Shown one piece after another: positions 54,961 to 63,671 of a stretch of 64,000 bases of DNA. Each line of letters begins with the position of its first letter. Position 1 is the stretch's first letter. The DNA lies in NCBI RefSeq assembly GCF_001552215.1, contig NZ_BCQT01000028.1, positions 1 through 64,000 of the forward strand. Reading direction: 5' to 3'. Position numbers and translations under genes: made by a program. The stretch comes from Actinomadura macra NBRC 14102. Lineage in GTDB: Bacteria > Actinomycetota > Actinomycetes > Streptosporangiales > Streptosporangiaceae. Below the pieces are notes generated by a model that was given only the letters and a program-made list of their open reading frames with translations, was not told where the DNA came from and searched no databases.

Positions 54961-55506
54961 TCAGGCCGTGGGCTTCTCCGCGGCCTTCGCCTTCACCCGC
55001 ACCCTCGGCTTGGACGAGGACTCCTCCGCCGCGGAGTCCTCGGCGTCGGCGGCGGTAGCCCCCGCGCCCTTGTTGCCCTTGGCGTCGTCGCCGCCCCCGT
55101 CGTCAGCGTCCTTCGCATCGGTGTCGGCCGCCTCGCCCTTGGTGAGCTCGACGCGCTCGTCGTCGTCGGGCTCCTCGTCGTCGAGCTCGTCGTCGAGGTC
55201 CTCGGGCTCGTCCTCCTTGAGGACCTGCATGACGGCCTGCTTGACGAAGTGCACTTCGACGCCCGGAGCGATCTCCAGGAGCAGCCCGTCGTCGTCGACC
55301 TCCACGACGGTCGCCCGCATACCGCTGGTCGTCAGAACCCGCGCGCCGGGCTGCATGCGGTTCTGCATCTGCATCTGCTCTTTGCGGCGCTTGCTCTGCG
55401 GCCGGATGAGCAAGAAGTAGAAGACCAGGGGAACGGCGAGGAGAAGCAGCAGGTTGAAGGCCCCGCCACCGCCCGAAGACGCCGCGATTATCATGTCGCT
55501 GCCCAT
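54961..55506 (-). CDS. yajC: Preprotein translocase subunit YajC
   Basis: Small single-helix partner of SecDF. The membrane helix is at about 17-36 (LLLLLAVPLVFYFLLIRP), followed by the conserved QMQNRMQPGARVLTTSGM. At 181 residues it is longer than E. coli YajC because of an acidic, disordered tail from about residue 95 (EPEDLDDELDDEEPDDDE). The ATG at 55506 has AAGGA 9 bases upstream; an ATG four codons later is possible. It is the first gene of the secDF transcript. Confidence 0.93.
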   Translation of the reverse strand: MGSDMIIAASSGGGGAFNLLLLLAVPLVFYFLLIRPQSKRRKEQMQMQNRMQPGARVLTTSGMRATVVEVDDDGLLLEIAPGVEVHFVKQAVMQVLKEDEPEDLDDELDDEEPDDDERVELTKGEAADTDAKDADDGGGDDAKGNKGAGATAADAEDSAAEESSSKPRVRVKAKAAEKPTA

Positions 55507-55683
55507 TGCTGGGGCATCCTTCCGATGTGGTTTGCCCAGCCTGTGGCCAAATCGGCCACTCCCACGGGACCGTCGGCTGGTGACGGTGAATCAAGTCCCG
55601 GAGTCTAGAGAGTACGCGAGACCCCGGCAACGACGTGACGATCGGTGACGCCGGGAAGTTCCCAAGCCGTTATCAGATGATCA

Positions 55684-56748
55684 TCATTCGGGCGCGGCGG
55701 CGTCGTCGTCCATCTCGAAGAGTGCCCCGGTCAGCGGCGCGGCCGGGGGCGGGGTGAGGCCCAGATGCGCCCAGGCGGCGCCCGTCGCGACCCGCCCGCG
55801 CGGCGTGCGGGCCAGCAGCCCCTGCCGGACGAGGAAGGGCTCGGCGACGACTTCCACGGTCTCCGGCTCCTCTCCCACCGACACCGCCAGCGTCGACAAC
55901 CCCACCGGTCCCCCGCCGAACTTGCGCAACAGCGACGCGAGGACGGCCCGGTCAAGACGGTCCAGGCCCCGCTCGTCCACCTCGTAGAGCTTGAGCGCCA
56001 CCCGCGCGAGTTCCCGGTCGATCACGCCGTCGGCACGGACCTCGGCGTAGTCGCGGACGCGGCGCAGCAGCCGGTTGGCGATTCGTGGCGTGCCGCGCGA
56101 CCGGCCAGCGACCTCGGCGGCGCCATCGTCGGTGATCTCGACGTCCAGCAGCCGCGCCGACCGCCGGATGATCACCTCCAGCTCCGCGGGCTCGTAGAAG
56201 TCCATGTGCGCGACGAACCCGAACCGGTCGCGCAGCGGTCCGGGCAGCATTCCCGCCCGGGTGGTGGCGCCCACCAGCGTGAACGGCGCGATGTCGAGCG
56301 GGATGGCGGTGGCTCCGGGGCCCTTGCCGACGACGACGTCGACCCGGAAGTCCTCCATCGCCATGTACAGCATCTCCTCGGCGGGACGGGCCAGCCGGTG
56401 GATCTCGTCCAGGAACAGCACCTCGCCCTCGGCGAGGGTGGACAGCACCGCCGCCAGGTCGCCCGCCCGCTCGATCGCCGGGCCGGAGGAGATCCGCAGC
56501 GGCTGCCCCAGCTCCGCGGCGATGATCATGGCGAGGGTGGTCTTGCCCAGGCCGGGCCCGCCCGACAACAGCACATGGTCGGGCGCCCGGCCGCGGCGCA
56601 GCGCACCCTGCAGGACCAGGGACAGCTGCTCGCGCACCCGCTCCTGCCCGACGAAGTCGTCGAGCCTCTTCGGCCGGAGCGCGGCCTCGATCACCTGCTC
56701 CTCGACACCGTCGGCGGCGGCGGAGACGAGCCGCTCGTCCTCGCTCAT
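55684..56748 (-). CDS. ruvB: Holliday junction DNA helicase RuvB
   Basis: AAA+ motor that drives branch migration with RuvA. It has 354 residues. Walker A is GGPGLGKTT, Walker B is LFLDEIHRL, sensor 1 lies in LVGATTRAGML, and the C-terminal winged helix contains TPRGRVAT. The N-terminal LRPKRLDDFVGQERV is typical. Its ATG overlaps the ruvA stop (ATGA). Confidence 0.97.
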   Translation of the reverse strand: MSEDERLVSAAADGVEEQVIEAALRPKRLDDFVGQERVREQLSLVLQGALRRGRAPDHVLLSGGPGLGKTTLAMIIAAELGQPLRISSGPAIERAGDLAAVLSTLAEGEVLFLDEIHRLARPAEEMLYMAMEDFRVDVVVGKGPGATAIPLDIAPFTLVGATTRAGMLPGPLRDRFGFVAHMDFYEPAELEVIIRRSARLLDVEITDDGAAEVAGRSRGTPRIANRLLRRVRDYAEVRADGVIDRELARVALKLYEVDERGLDRLDRAVLASLLRKFGGGPVGLSTLAVSVGEEPETVEVVAEPFLVRQGLLARTPRGRVATGAAWAHLGLTPPPAAPLTGALFEMDDDAAAPE

Positions 56749-57353
56749 TTGCTGAGCTTCCTGAGGGCGGACTTGAGCAGCGTCGCGACCGGGGGCGGCG
56801 GCTCGGCGCCGTCCAGATCGGCGGCGACCGCGTCCACGGCGGCGTCGGCGTCCTTAGCGGACCAGCCGAGGTTGATCAGGCCGGCCTGGACCTGCGCGCG
56901 CCACGCCTCCGCACGTGCGGGCGCCCGCACGTCGCCGGCGCCATCGCCGATCGGACCGCCCAGCCGGTCCTTCAGTTCCAGGACGATGCGCTGTGCGCCC
57001 TTCTTCCCGATGCCGGGCACTTTGGTGAGGGCGGTCAGATCCTCGGCCGCCACCGCGTGCCGCAAGGCGTTCGGGGTGTGGACGGCGAGCATGGCCAGCG
57101 CCAACCGTGGCCCGACCCCGCTGGCCGTCTGCAACAACTCGAATACCGTGCGCTCGTCGTCGTCGGCGAACCCGAACAGGGTGAGGGAGTCCTCGCGAAC
57201 GATCAGGGAGGTCGGCACGGTGGCCTGGTCACCCACCCGCAGTCCGGCCAGGGTGGCGGGGGTGCACTGCACGGCGAAGCCGACGCCGTGCACGTCGATC
57301 ACCGCCCCGTCGGGCCCGGCGGCGGCGACCTGTCCGCTGACGAAGGCGATCAC
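56745..57353 (-). CDS. ruvA: Holliday junction DNA helicase RuvA
   Basis: Tetrameric junction-binding protein, 202 residues. The N-terminal OB fold begins MIAFVSGQV and contains SLTLFGFADDDE; tandem helix-hairpin-helix motifs are in GVGPRLALAML and VPGIGKKGAQRI; domain III (NLGWSAKDADAAV) binds RuvB. The GTG at 57353 overlaps the ruvC stop as GTGA. Confidence 0.97.
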   Translation of the reverse strand: MIAFVSGQVAAAGPDGAVIDVHGVGFAVQCTPATLAGLRVGDQATVPTSLIVREDSLTLFGFADDDERTVFELLQTASGVGPRLALAMLAVHTPNALRHAVAAEDLTALTKVPGIGKKGAQRIVLELKDRLGGPIGDGAGDVRAPARAEAWRAQVQAGLINLGWSAKDADAAVDAVAADLDGAEPPPPVATLLKSALRKLSK

Positions 57354-57925
57354 TGGGTGGTTCCTCCTCTGCTACGGGCGGCGAGCCGCTCGCGCTCGGC
57401 CCGCGCCGCCTCCTCGATCCGCGTCGTCCGGGCCGACTCCAGCCGCTGCCGGGCCCCGCCGCGCCATACGTGGCAGATGGCGAGCGCCAGCGCGTCGGCG
57501 GCGTCGGCGGGGCGCGGCGCGTCCTCCAGCCCCAGCAGCCGGGTGACCATCCTCGTCACCTGCGCCTTGTCGGCGCGGCCGTTCCCCGTGACGGCGGCCT
57601 TGGCCTCGCTGGGGGTGTGCAGGGCGACGGGCAGGCCGCGGCGAGCCGCGGCGAGCATGGCGATCCCGGCGGCCTGGGCCGTGCCCATCACGGTACGGAC
57701 GTTGTGCTGGGAGAACACGCGCTCGACGGCGACGGCGTCCGGGACCAGCTCGTCCATGAGCGCCTCGATGCCGCGCTCGACGCCGAGCAGACGCAGGGCG
57801 TGGTCCTCATCGGGGGCGGTCCGCACGACCGACACGTGCACCAGGCTCAGGCGCCGGCCCGGAGCGCCCTCGACGATCCCCACCCCGCACCGGGTGAGCC
57901 CGGGGTCCACCCCCATCACCCGCAC
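57350..57925 (-). CDS. ruvC: Crossover junction endodeoxyribonuclease RuvC
   Basis: Dimeric RNase H-fold resolvase, 191 residues. The catalytic acids are recognisable in GVDPGLTRCG (first Asp), VAVERVF (Glu) and DAADALALAICH (last acids). The C-terminal 25 residues are a charged tail. The start is the GTG at 57925. The ruvCAB genes are joined by 4-base overlaps, giving coordinated synthesis of the resolvasome. Confidence 0.97.
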   Translation of the reverse strand: MRVMGVDPGLTRCGVGIVEGAPGRRLSLVHVSVVRTAPDEDHALRLLGVERGIEALMDELVPDAVAVERVFSQHNVRTVMGTAQAAGIAMLAAARRGLPVALHTPSEAKAAVTGNGRADKAQVTRMVTRLLGLEDAPRPADAADALALAICHVWRGGARQRLESARTTRIEEAARAERERLAARSRGGTTQ

Positions 57926-58044
57926 GGGCCGCTCCTTCGATCATCTGTTCGGTCCGACACGCTACCAAGCCAGCATCGCACCGTTCACGTGCGGCGGGGT
58001 GTGTCCCGAAAAGTAATGCGCCGCGTCCCTGCGAAGCCGACTCC

Positions 58045-59196
58045 TCAGAAGTAGTCGAGCGAGAACGGTGTGGCGGCGAAGGCGGCGGACAGCGCGTCCG
58101 CGTTACCACCGCCGAGCAGGCCAGAGCACCGCAGGGACGCGACCGGGACGCCCGCGTAGAGGCCCGCCAGCCCGCCCGCGCCCAGCCGGACGGCGTGCGG
58201 GTGCTCGGCGGAGCGTTCCAGCCGGCCCTCGCCGTCCCTGACCACCAGCCGCCAGTGGCCAGAGTTCGCGGGACGCTGCGGATCGTCGATCAGCAGCGGC
58301 GCCTCCGCCGTCACCCCTGCGGGGTAGCCGCGGGCCTCGATCGCGGCGGGCGCGTCCACCACGCGGAGCATCCACTGGTTGCGGCGGACGATGTCGACAT
58401 CGCGCTCGCGCAGTAGCCAGAGCGCCGCGTCCATCGGCGCAACGCACGCGTGGACCGTGGCGGCGATCGAGGAGCCGGAACCGACGATGGCCCACAGCGC
58501 GCGCAGGGTGCGTTCCGAGGACGCCACGAGCCGGGTGACCTCCAGGGCCGTCTTGCTGTCCGTCCAGCGGAAGGAGAGGAACCCATCATCAGCCAGGTAG
58601 GAGAACTCTTGTTCGGCGGCGAGGAATACGCGCCAGTACGCCTCCGCCCAGCCGATCGGGCCGCAGTCGCGCGCCGCCCGGTGGACGCGGCCGATGACGG
58701 CCGCCACCTCGGCGGCGTCGTCCGGACCGGCCCGGCGGACGGGGACGCGCTCGGCCCCGACGGACCGCAGCGCCTCGGTCGGAATGTCGATCTTGTGCTG
58801 GCCGCCCGCGTGCTCCCAGCCGAGGGACCGGTACAGCCATGTCGTTGCCGGATACAGCATGGACAGCGAGTGCCCGAATTCCGCGCAACGCTCCAGCAGG
58901 TCGGTCATCAGCGCCCGGCCGAGCCCTCGTCCCCGCTCCTCCGGCGCGACCGTGATCCCGCCGACGCCCGCCATGGACACCGGCCGGCCGTGCCACCACT
59001 GCGTCAGGTCGTGCAGACGGCCCGTGGCGACGACACGACCACCGTCGAAGCCGGCGAACTGCCGTCCGGCCTCCAGCGAGGGCCGCGTGTAGCGGAGGGA
59101 GGCCTCCCACTCCTCGTCCGAGAAGGGGCCGAAAGAGCGGGATCGGACGTCGCGGGTGGCGTCCAGTTCGCCGGGTTCGAGTACGCGGATCTTCAT
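58045..59196 (-). CDS. Eis-like GNAT N-acetyltransferase
   Basis: A 383-residue protein with the three-part layout of Eis enzymes: an N-terminal GNAT domain with the acetyl-CoA loop EERGRGLGRALM (about 87-98), a second GNAT-like domain, and a C-terminal SCP2-like domain. The C-terminus ends in Phe, as in Eis where the terminal carboxylate acts in catalysis. Mycobacterial Eis acetylates aminoglycosides and proteins; the substrate here is unknown. It lies between ruvC and yebC on the same strand. Confidence 0.88.
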   Translation of the reverse strand: MKIRVLEPGELDATRDVRSRSFGPFSDEEWEASLRYTRPSLEAGRQFAGFDGGRVVATGRLHDLTQWWHGRPVSMAGVGGITVAPEERGRGLGRALMTDLLERCAEFGHSLSMLYPATTWLYRSLGWEHAGGQHKIDIPTEALRSVGAERVPVRRAGPDDAAEVAAVIGRVHRAARDCGPIGWAEAYWRVFLAAEQEFSYLADDGFLSFRWTDSKTALEVTRLVASSERTLRALWAIVGSGSSIAATVHACVAPMDAALWLLRERDVDIVRRNQWMLRVVDAPAAIEARGYPAGVTAEAPLLIDDPQRPANSGHWRLVVRDGEGRLERSAEHPHAVRLGAGGLAGLYAGVPVASLRCSGLLGGGNADALSAAFAATPFSLDYF

Positions 59197-59233
59197 GATC
59201 CGGACCGTACGGCATCCGGCTCACCGGGCGCGC

Positions 59234-59989
59234 TCAGGCGTCGATCTTCTCCATGATCTCGTCCGAGACGTCGAAGTTGGCGTAGACCTCCTGGACGTCG
59301 TCGGAGTCCTCCAGAGCGTCCAGGAGGCGGAAGACCTTCTTGGCGTTGTCCTCGTCCAGGGGGACGGTGACGCTCGGCAGGAACTTGCTCTCGGCCGACT
59401 CGTAGTCGATTCCGGCCTCCTGGAGCGCACTGCGGACGGCGACCAGGTCGCCGGCCTCGCTGACGACCTCGAAGTTGTCCTCGTCGAGCTCGTTGACCTC
59501 CTCGGCGCCCGCGTCCAGTACCGCCATCATGAGGTCGTCCTCGCTGGTGCCCGCCTGCGGGACGATGACGACGCCCTTGCGATTGAACATGTAGGAGACC
59601 GAACCGGGGTCGGCGAGGGAACCGCCGTTGCGGGTGAGGGCCACCCGGACCTCGGAGGCGGCGCGGTTGCGGTTGTCGGTCAGGCACTCGATGAGCACGG
59701 CGACACCGCCCGGGGCGTAGCCCTCGTAGGTGATGTTCTGCCAGTCGGCGCCGCCCGCCTCCTCACCGGCGCCGCGCTTGCGCGCGCGCTCGATGTTGTC
59801 GTTGGGGACGGAGTTCTTCTTCGCCTTGTAAATGGCGTCGTACAGGGTGGGGTTGGCGTCGGGGTCGCCGCCGCCGGTACGGGCCGCCACCTCGATGTTC
59901 TTGATCAGCTTGGCGAAGAGCTTGCCCCGCTTGGCGTCGAGGGCCGCCTTCTTGTGCTTGGTCGTCGCCCATTTGGAATGGCCGGACAT
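59234..59989 (-). CDS. yebC: YebC/PmpR-family protein
   Basis: A 251-residue TACO1/YebC protein starting MSGHSKWATTKHKKAA. The family is described both as transcriptional regulators and as factors relieving ribosome stalling on proline-rich or difficult sequences. GGVAVLIECLTDNRNRAASEVR and SYMFNRKGV are conserved core segments. It is 3 bp downstream of pdxT and upstream of the Eis-like gene and ruvC, the usual actinobacterial order. Confidence 0.96.
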   Translation of the reverse strand: MSGHSKWATTKHKKAALDAKRGKLFAKLIKNIEVAARTGGGDPDANPTLYDAIYKAKKNSVPNDNIERARKRGAGEEAGGADWQNITYEGYAPGGVAVLIECLTDNRNRAASEVRVALTRNGGSLADPGSVSYMFNRKGVVIVPQAGTSEDDLMMAVLDAGAEEVNELDEDNFEVVSEAGDLVAVRSALQEAGIDYESAESKFLPSVTVPLDEDNAKKVFRLLDALEDSDDVQEVYANFDVSDEIMEKIDA

Positions 59990-59992
59990 CTG

Positions 59993-60610
59993 TCAATCCT
60001 CCTCGGTCGCCCGGCGCACCAGATCGGCGAAATAGTGGTGCACGCGGAAGTCGCCCGTCAGTTCCGGGTGGAAGGCGGTCGCCATGAGGCGGCCTTGACG
60101 GACGGCGACGATCCTACCGGCGTTCGGCCCGCCCTCGGCGCGCCCGAGGACCTCGACGGCGTCGCCGACCGACTCGACCCAGGGGGCGCGGATAAATACG
60201 GCGTGATACGGCGCATCACCCATTCCGGTCAGTGGAACATCCGCCTCGAAGGAGTCCACCTGGCGGCCGAACGCGTTGCGCCGTACCGTCATGTCGATGC
60301 CACCGACGGTCTCCTGGCCTGCCACGCCGTCGCGGATCCGGTCCGCGAGCATGATCATACCGGCGCAGGAGCCGTAGACGGGCATCCCGGACTCGATCCG
60401 CTTGCGCAACGGCTCCAGCATCTCGAAGGAGCGGGCCAGGCGCCACATGGTGGTGGACTCGCCGCCGGGCAGGACGAGCCCGTCCACGCGTTCCAGCTCC
60501 TCGGGACGGCGGACGTCCAGTGTCCGCGCCCCGGCGCCCTCCAGGGCTCGGGCATGCTCACGCACGTCGCCCTGGAGGGCGAGTACGCCGATCGTCGGCA
60601 CAGCAGTCAC
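59993..60610 (-). CDS. pdxT: Pyridoxal 5'-phosphate synthase glutaminase subunit
   Basis: Class I glutaminase that feeds ammonia to PdxS. It has 205 residues. GVLALQGDV starts the fold, LPGGEST forms the oxyanion region, the nucleophile is the cysteine in GSCAGMI, and FHPELT carries the His/Glu pair. The GTG at 60610 has GGAGGG 7 bases upstream. It is separated from pdxS by one unrelated-looking gene. Confidence 0.96.
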   Translation of the reverse strand: MTAVPTIGVLALQGDVREHARALEGAGARTLDVRRPEELERVDGLVLPGGESTTMWRLARSFEMLEPLRKRIESGMPVYGSCAGMIMLADRIRDGVAGQETVGGIDMTVRRNAFGRQVDSFEADVPLTGMGDAPYHAVFIRAPWVESVGDAVEVLGRAEGGPNAGRIVAVRQGRLMATAFHPELTGDFRVHHYFADLVRRATEED

Positions 60611-60704
60611 GTAGGAACCCTCCGGGGGCGTGCAGGGGCGTCACAACGGCGGATACCACTTACAACGATCCAAGACGCCGTGGATCTTCCCTTTCGGGGC
60701 AGAG

Positions 60705-61319
60705 TCAGGCGTGCTTGAAACGGCGTAGCGGGAGCTCCAGTGGCAGGAACCCGTCGGTGCCGCGGTGGGCGATGCCGCGGCCGAACATGTGCTCCTCGGC
60801 GAGCGCCAGCCCGAACTCCTCCGGGTCGAAGGGCAGCGGCACGTCGGCGGCGCCCTCGTCGATGGCCCGCCAGAACGGCCCCTCGGCGGGGAGCCGCTCC
60901 CCCTGGTCGACGATGACGCCGTCCTCGGCCGTCACGAAGACGTCGCGGCGCAGCTCGCCGGACTCGTACCAGCGGAACCAACAGCCACGGATGACGTTGT
61001 GCAGGACGAGCACCCCGCAGTGCGAGTCCGGCAGGGCCGCCGCGGCCGTGTCGGCGATCCGGCGGGCGTCGTCATCGAGGCAGAACAGCCGCCGGTCGCA
61101 CAGCAGCAGCGCCCGCTGGAACGCCCCGACGAACAGCTCGTCCTCATAGGGCCACAGCGCGAAGTCCAGGACGGTGTCCCCGGTCTCGGTGAGGCTGTCG
61201 GCCGGATAGAGACCGCGGGCGATGGCCGCGGCGGCGTCCGGATCGGCCACCAGTCCCGGCCGGAACACCTCGGTGGGTTCACCCGCGCTCGCGCATGCCA
61301 GCGCGACCGACCAAGCCAT
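60705..61319 (-). CDS. DUF6928-like protein between pdxS and pdxT
   Basis: A 204-residue soluble protein with no catalytic motif I recognise. Segments such as RGLYPADSL, FVGAFQRALLLCDRRLF, GCWFRWYESGELRRDV and PFDPEEFGLALAEEHMFG match my memory of the DUF6928 pattern; this assignment is tentative. The ATG at 61319 is fixed by GGAGGGGAG upstream. It is transcribed with pdxT, 94 bp upstream of it. Its position between the two PLP-synthase subunits is unusual. Confidence 0.6.
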   Translation of the reverse strand: MAWSVALACASAGEPTEVFRPGLVADPDAAAAIARGLYPADSLTETGDTVLDFALWPYEDELFVGAFQRALLLCDRRLFCLDDDARRIADTAAAALPDSHCGVLVLHNVIRGCWFRWYESGELRRDVFVTAEDGVIVDQGERLPAEGPFWRAIDEGAADVPLPFDPEEFGLALAEEHMFGRGIAHRGTDGFLPLELPLRRFKHA

Positions 61320-61493
61320 GCTCTCCCCTCCCACGGCCGGGCGCCGCCCAAATCCCGGGGGCACCTCCCAGAACCCCGCGGAACTGCCTGTCATCCCGGA
61401 AGAACGTCCCCAGACCCTCCCGGAACTACTTTTACCGGCCGCGTCGCCAGAGTATCTCTAGCCTCCGCCTCTGTAGAGGGGGGACCCGAAGTA

Positions 61494-61519
61494 ATCGCCC
61501 GACGGCCCCGCCGGGCGAT
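61494..61519 (-). terminator. pdxS terminator
   Basis: ATCGCCCG (61494-61501) pairs with CGGGCGAT (61512-61519), starting 32 bases after the pdxS stop. On the minus strand TTACTTC follows. It would separate pdxS from the DUF6928-like/pdxT transcript. Confidence 0.55.
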
Positions 61520-61551
61520 CACTCACGGCACCGGCGCGCAGCCGGAAGGGA

Positions 61552-62475
61552 TCACCAGCCGCGGCCGGCGAACTTCTGGTCCTCGCCGAGGGAGGCGGCG
61601 CTGATGCCGACCATGGCCTCGCCGAGGCCGCGGGAGACCTTCGCGATCACGTCGGGGTCGTCGTGGAAGGTGGTGGCCTTGACGATCGCCTCGGCGCGCT
61701 GGGCCGGGTTGCCGGACTTGAAGATCCCGGAGCCGACGAACACGCCCTCGGCGCCGAGCTGCATCATCATCGCGGCGTCGGCGGGAGTGGCGATGCCACC
61801 GGCGGTGAACAGCACGACGGGCAGCTTGCCTGCCGCCGCGACCTCCTTGACCAGCTCGTATGGCGCCTGGAGCTCCTTGGCTGCCACGTACAGCTCGTCC
61901 TCTGGCAGGGACTGGAGCCGGCGGATCTCCTGCCGGATCTGGCGCATGTGGGTGGTGGCGTTCGACACGTCGCCGGTGCCCGCCTCGCCCTTCGACCGGA
62001 TCATGGCCGCGCCCTCGGTGATGCGGCGCAGCGCCTCGCCGAGGTTGGTGGCGCCGCACACGAACGGGACGGTGAACGCCCACTTGTCGATGTGGTTGTC
62101 GTAGTCGGCGGGGGTGAGCACCTCGGACTCGTCGACGTAGTCGACACCGAGGGCCTGGAGCACCCGCGCCTCGACGAAGTGGCCGATACGGGCCTTGGCC
62201 ATCACCGGGATGGACACCGCGGAGATGATCCCGTCGATCATGTCGGGGTCGCTCATCCGGGAGATGCCGCCCTCGGCGCGGATGTCGGCGGGCACCCGCT
62301 CCAAGGCCATGACGGCCACCGCGCCGGCGTCTTCGGCGATCTTCGCCTGGTCGGGCGTGACGACGTCCATGATCACGCCGCCCTTGAGCATCTCCGCCAT
62401 GCCGCGCTTGACGCGTGCGGTCCCGGTCTCGGGCGCGGCGTTCTCGGGGGCGGGACTGGAAGTGGACACGGGCAT
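61552..62475 (-). CDS. pdxS: Pyridoxal 5'-phosphate synthase lyase subunit
   Basis: Dodecameric synthase that makes PLP from ribose 5-phosphate, glyceraldehyde 3-phosphate and ammonia from PdxT. It has 307 residues. GGVIMDVVTPDQAKIAEDAG is the N-terminal strand region, PVMAKARIGHFVEA carries one active lysine, and FTAGGIATPADAAMMMQLGA is the phosphate-binding end of the barrel. The ATG at 62475 follows GAGGAAATGCCC-type sequence. A perfect 10-bp palindrome lies 50 bp upstream. Confidence 0.97.
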   Translation of the reverse strand: MPVSTSSPAPENAAPETGTARVKRGMAEMLKGGVIMDVVTPDQAKIAEDAGAVAVMALERVPADIRAEGGISRMSDPDMIDGIISAVSIPVMAKARIGHFVEARVLQALGVDYVDESEVLTPADYDNHIDKWAFTVPFVCGATNLGEALRRITEGAAMIRSKGEAGTGDVSNATTHMRQIRQEIRRLQSLPEDELYVAAKELQAPYELVKEVAAAGKLPVVLFTAGGIATPADAAMMMQLGAEGVFVGSGIFKSGNPAQRAEAIVKATTFHDDPDVIAKVSRGLGEAMVGISAASLGEDQKFAGRGW

Positions 62476-62526
62476 TTCCTCACATGGGCGGACGACAAGT
62501 CTCTTCCATGATATTGCCTGCTCGGG

Positions 62527-62536
62527 CGAGTACTCG
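62527..62536. promoter_or_regulatory. Palindrome upstream of pdxS
   Basis: CGAGTACTCG is a perfect 10-bp palindrome 52 bp upstream of the pdxS start. A possible -10, TATCAT on the minus strand, lies about 17 bp downstream of it, so a protein bound here would sit at the -35. The binding factor is unknown. Confidence 0.35.
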
Positions 62537-62590
62537 ACCCGACAGAGTGTCAGCGTGAGGGGGCCCCGACTTACGGAGTGACCAGTGACG

Positions 62591-63625
62591 CTAGGGAATG
62601 CGGGGCTTGCCGTCGTTCAGCAGGACGACCCAGACCTGTCCAGGGGCGAAGTTGATCGGACGGCCGTCCGGGGTGGTGTAGGTGGTGCCCTGCGCCTCTG
62701 TCGGCCGCGACCATGTCGCCTGGTAGGACTTCCCGTCCCGCAGGACGAGCGCGCGGCCGGTCCCGGTGGTGTGGATCAGCGGGGTGTAGCTGCCGAGGAA
62801 GTCGTGGAACCTGGAACGGGTCGTCTTGGCGTACTGGACGACGATCGTCCGGCCGCCGAGCCGCCCGCCCTCGGCCGCGAGGTCGGGCTGCCCGCCCCAG
62901 GTGGCGAGCCACCGCCGCTGCTCGGCCGACCAGACGAAGCCCATGGTGGCGGCCGGCCACCGGGCGGTGAAGGACCGGGTGGGCCTGCCGCCTTCGGGTG
63001 CCGGGCCGAACCGGAAGCCGATGTCACGGGGCGGGGCGGCCTTGGGCGCCTGCTTGAGCAGGTTCCTCGGGTCGGCGTAGAGGTTGTACGGGATGGGTTT
63101 GGGTCCGGCGCGGAAGTAGGCGGACCCGCCGTTGTCCTGGGAGATGTCGTACACCGGCGCTCTGCGGATGTACTTCTTCATCTTGCTCTGGACGCCGGAG
63201 AAGGCGAAGGCGGGGCGTCCGAACTGCGGCAGGATGTGCAGATCGGAGATGCGGGCGCTGCGGACGGGCCCGACACGCCTCGGCAGCTGGGACGAGTAGA
63301 CCGCCATCAGCCGGGTCTCGCCGCCCTCGACCTGCTCCACGTAGACGATGTCGGCGGCCGACACCCCGGACTGCGGCAGCGCCGGCTGGGTGTTCTCGAT
63401 CTTGACGGCGAGGACCGGGTTCCGCACACCCGTCCTGCCGCCGGTGAACGGGTGGGTCGTCGGCACCGGGGTGGCGGACCCGGTCCCCCCGGCGTTCGGC
63501 GGGGCGGCGCCCTCCGGCCCGTTCGAGTCGTCGGAGCAGGCGGCGAGGCCGCCGGCAAGGACGGTGAGGGCCGCGAGACCCGCGGCCGTCCGACCCCGGA
63601 GGGCTGTCTCCCGCGCCGTTCGCAC
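62591..63625 (-). CDS. DUF3048 lipoprotein
   Basis: A 344-residue exported lipoprotein. The signal peptide AGLAALTVLAGGLAAC ends in a LAAC lipobox with Cys at about residue 29, followed by a flexible Gly/Pro/Thr linker. The rest matches the DUF3048 (YerB) N- and C-terminal domains: NPVLAVKIENT, VEGGETRLMAVYSS and RRVGPVRSARISDL. The start is the GTG at 63625 with GGGAGG 9 bases upstream, fixing the signal peptide. Its function is unknown; it probably sits on the outer face of the membrane. Confidence 0.88.
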   Translation of the reverse strand: MRTARETALRGRTAAGLAALTVLAGGLAACSDDSNGPEGAAPPNAGGTGSATPVPTTHPFTGGRTGVRNPVLAVKIENTQPALPQSGVSAADIVYVEQVEGGETRLMAVYSSQLPRRVGPVRSARISDLHILPQFGRPAFAFSGVQSKMKKYIRRAPVYDISQDNGGSAYFRAGPKPIPYNLYADPRNLLKQAPKAAPPRDIGFRFGPAPEGGRPTRSFTARWPAATMGFVWSAEQRRWLATWGGQPDLAAEGGRLGGRTIVVQYAKTTRSRFHDFLGSYTPLIHTTGTGRALVLRDGKSYQATWSRPTEAQGTTYTTPDGRPINFAPGQVWVVLLNDGKPRIP

Positions 63626-63671
63626 GATATTGGCCTCCCTTGAGCAATCTGCCCGAGGGTAGCGAACAGTC

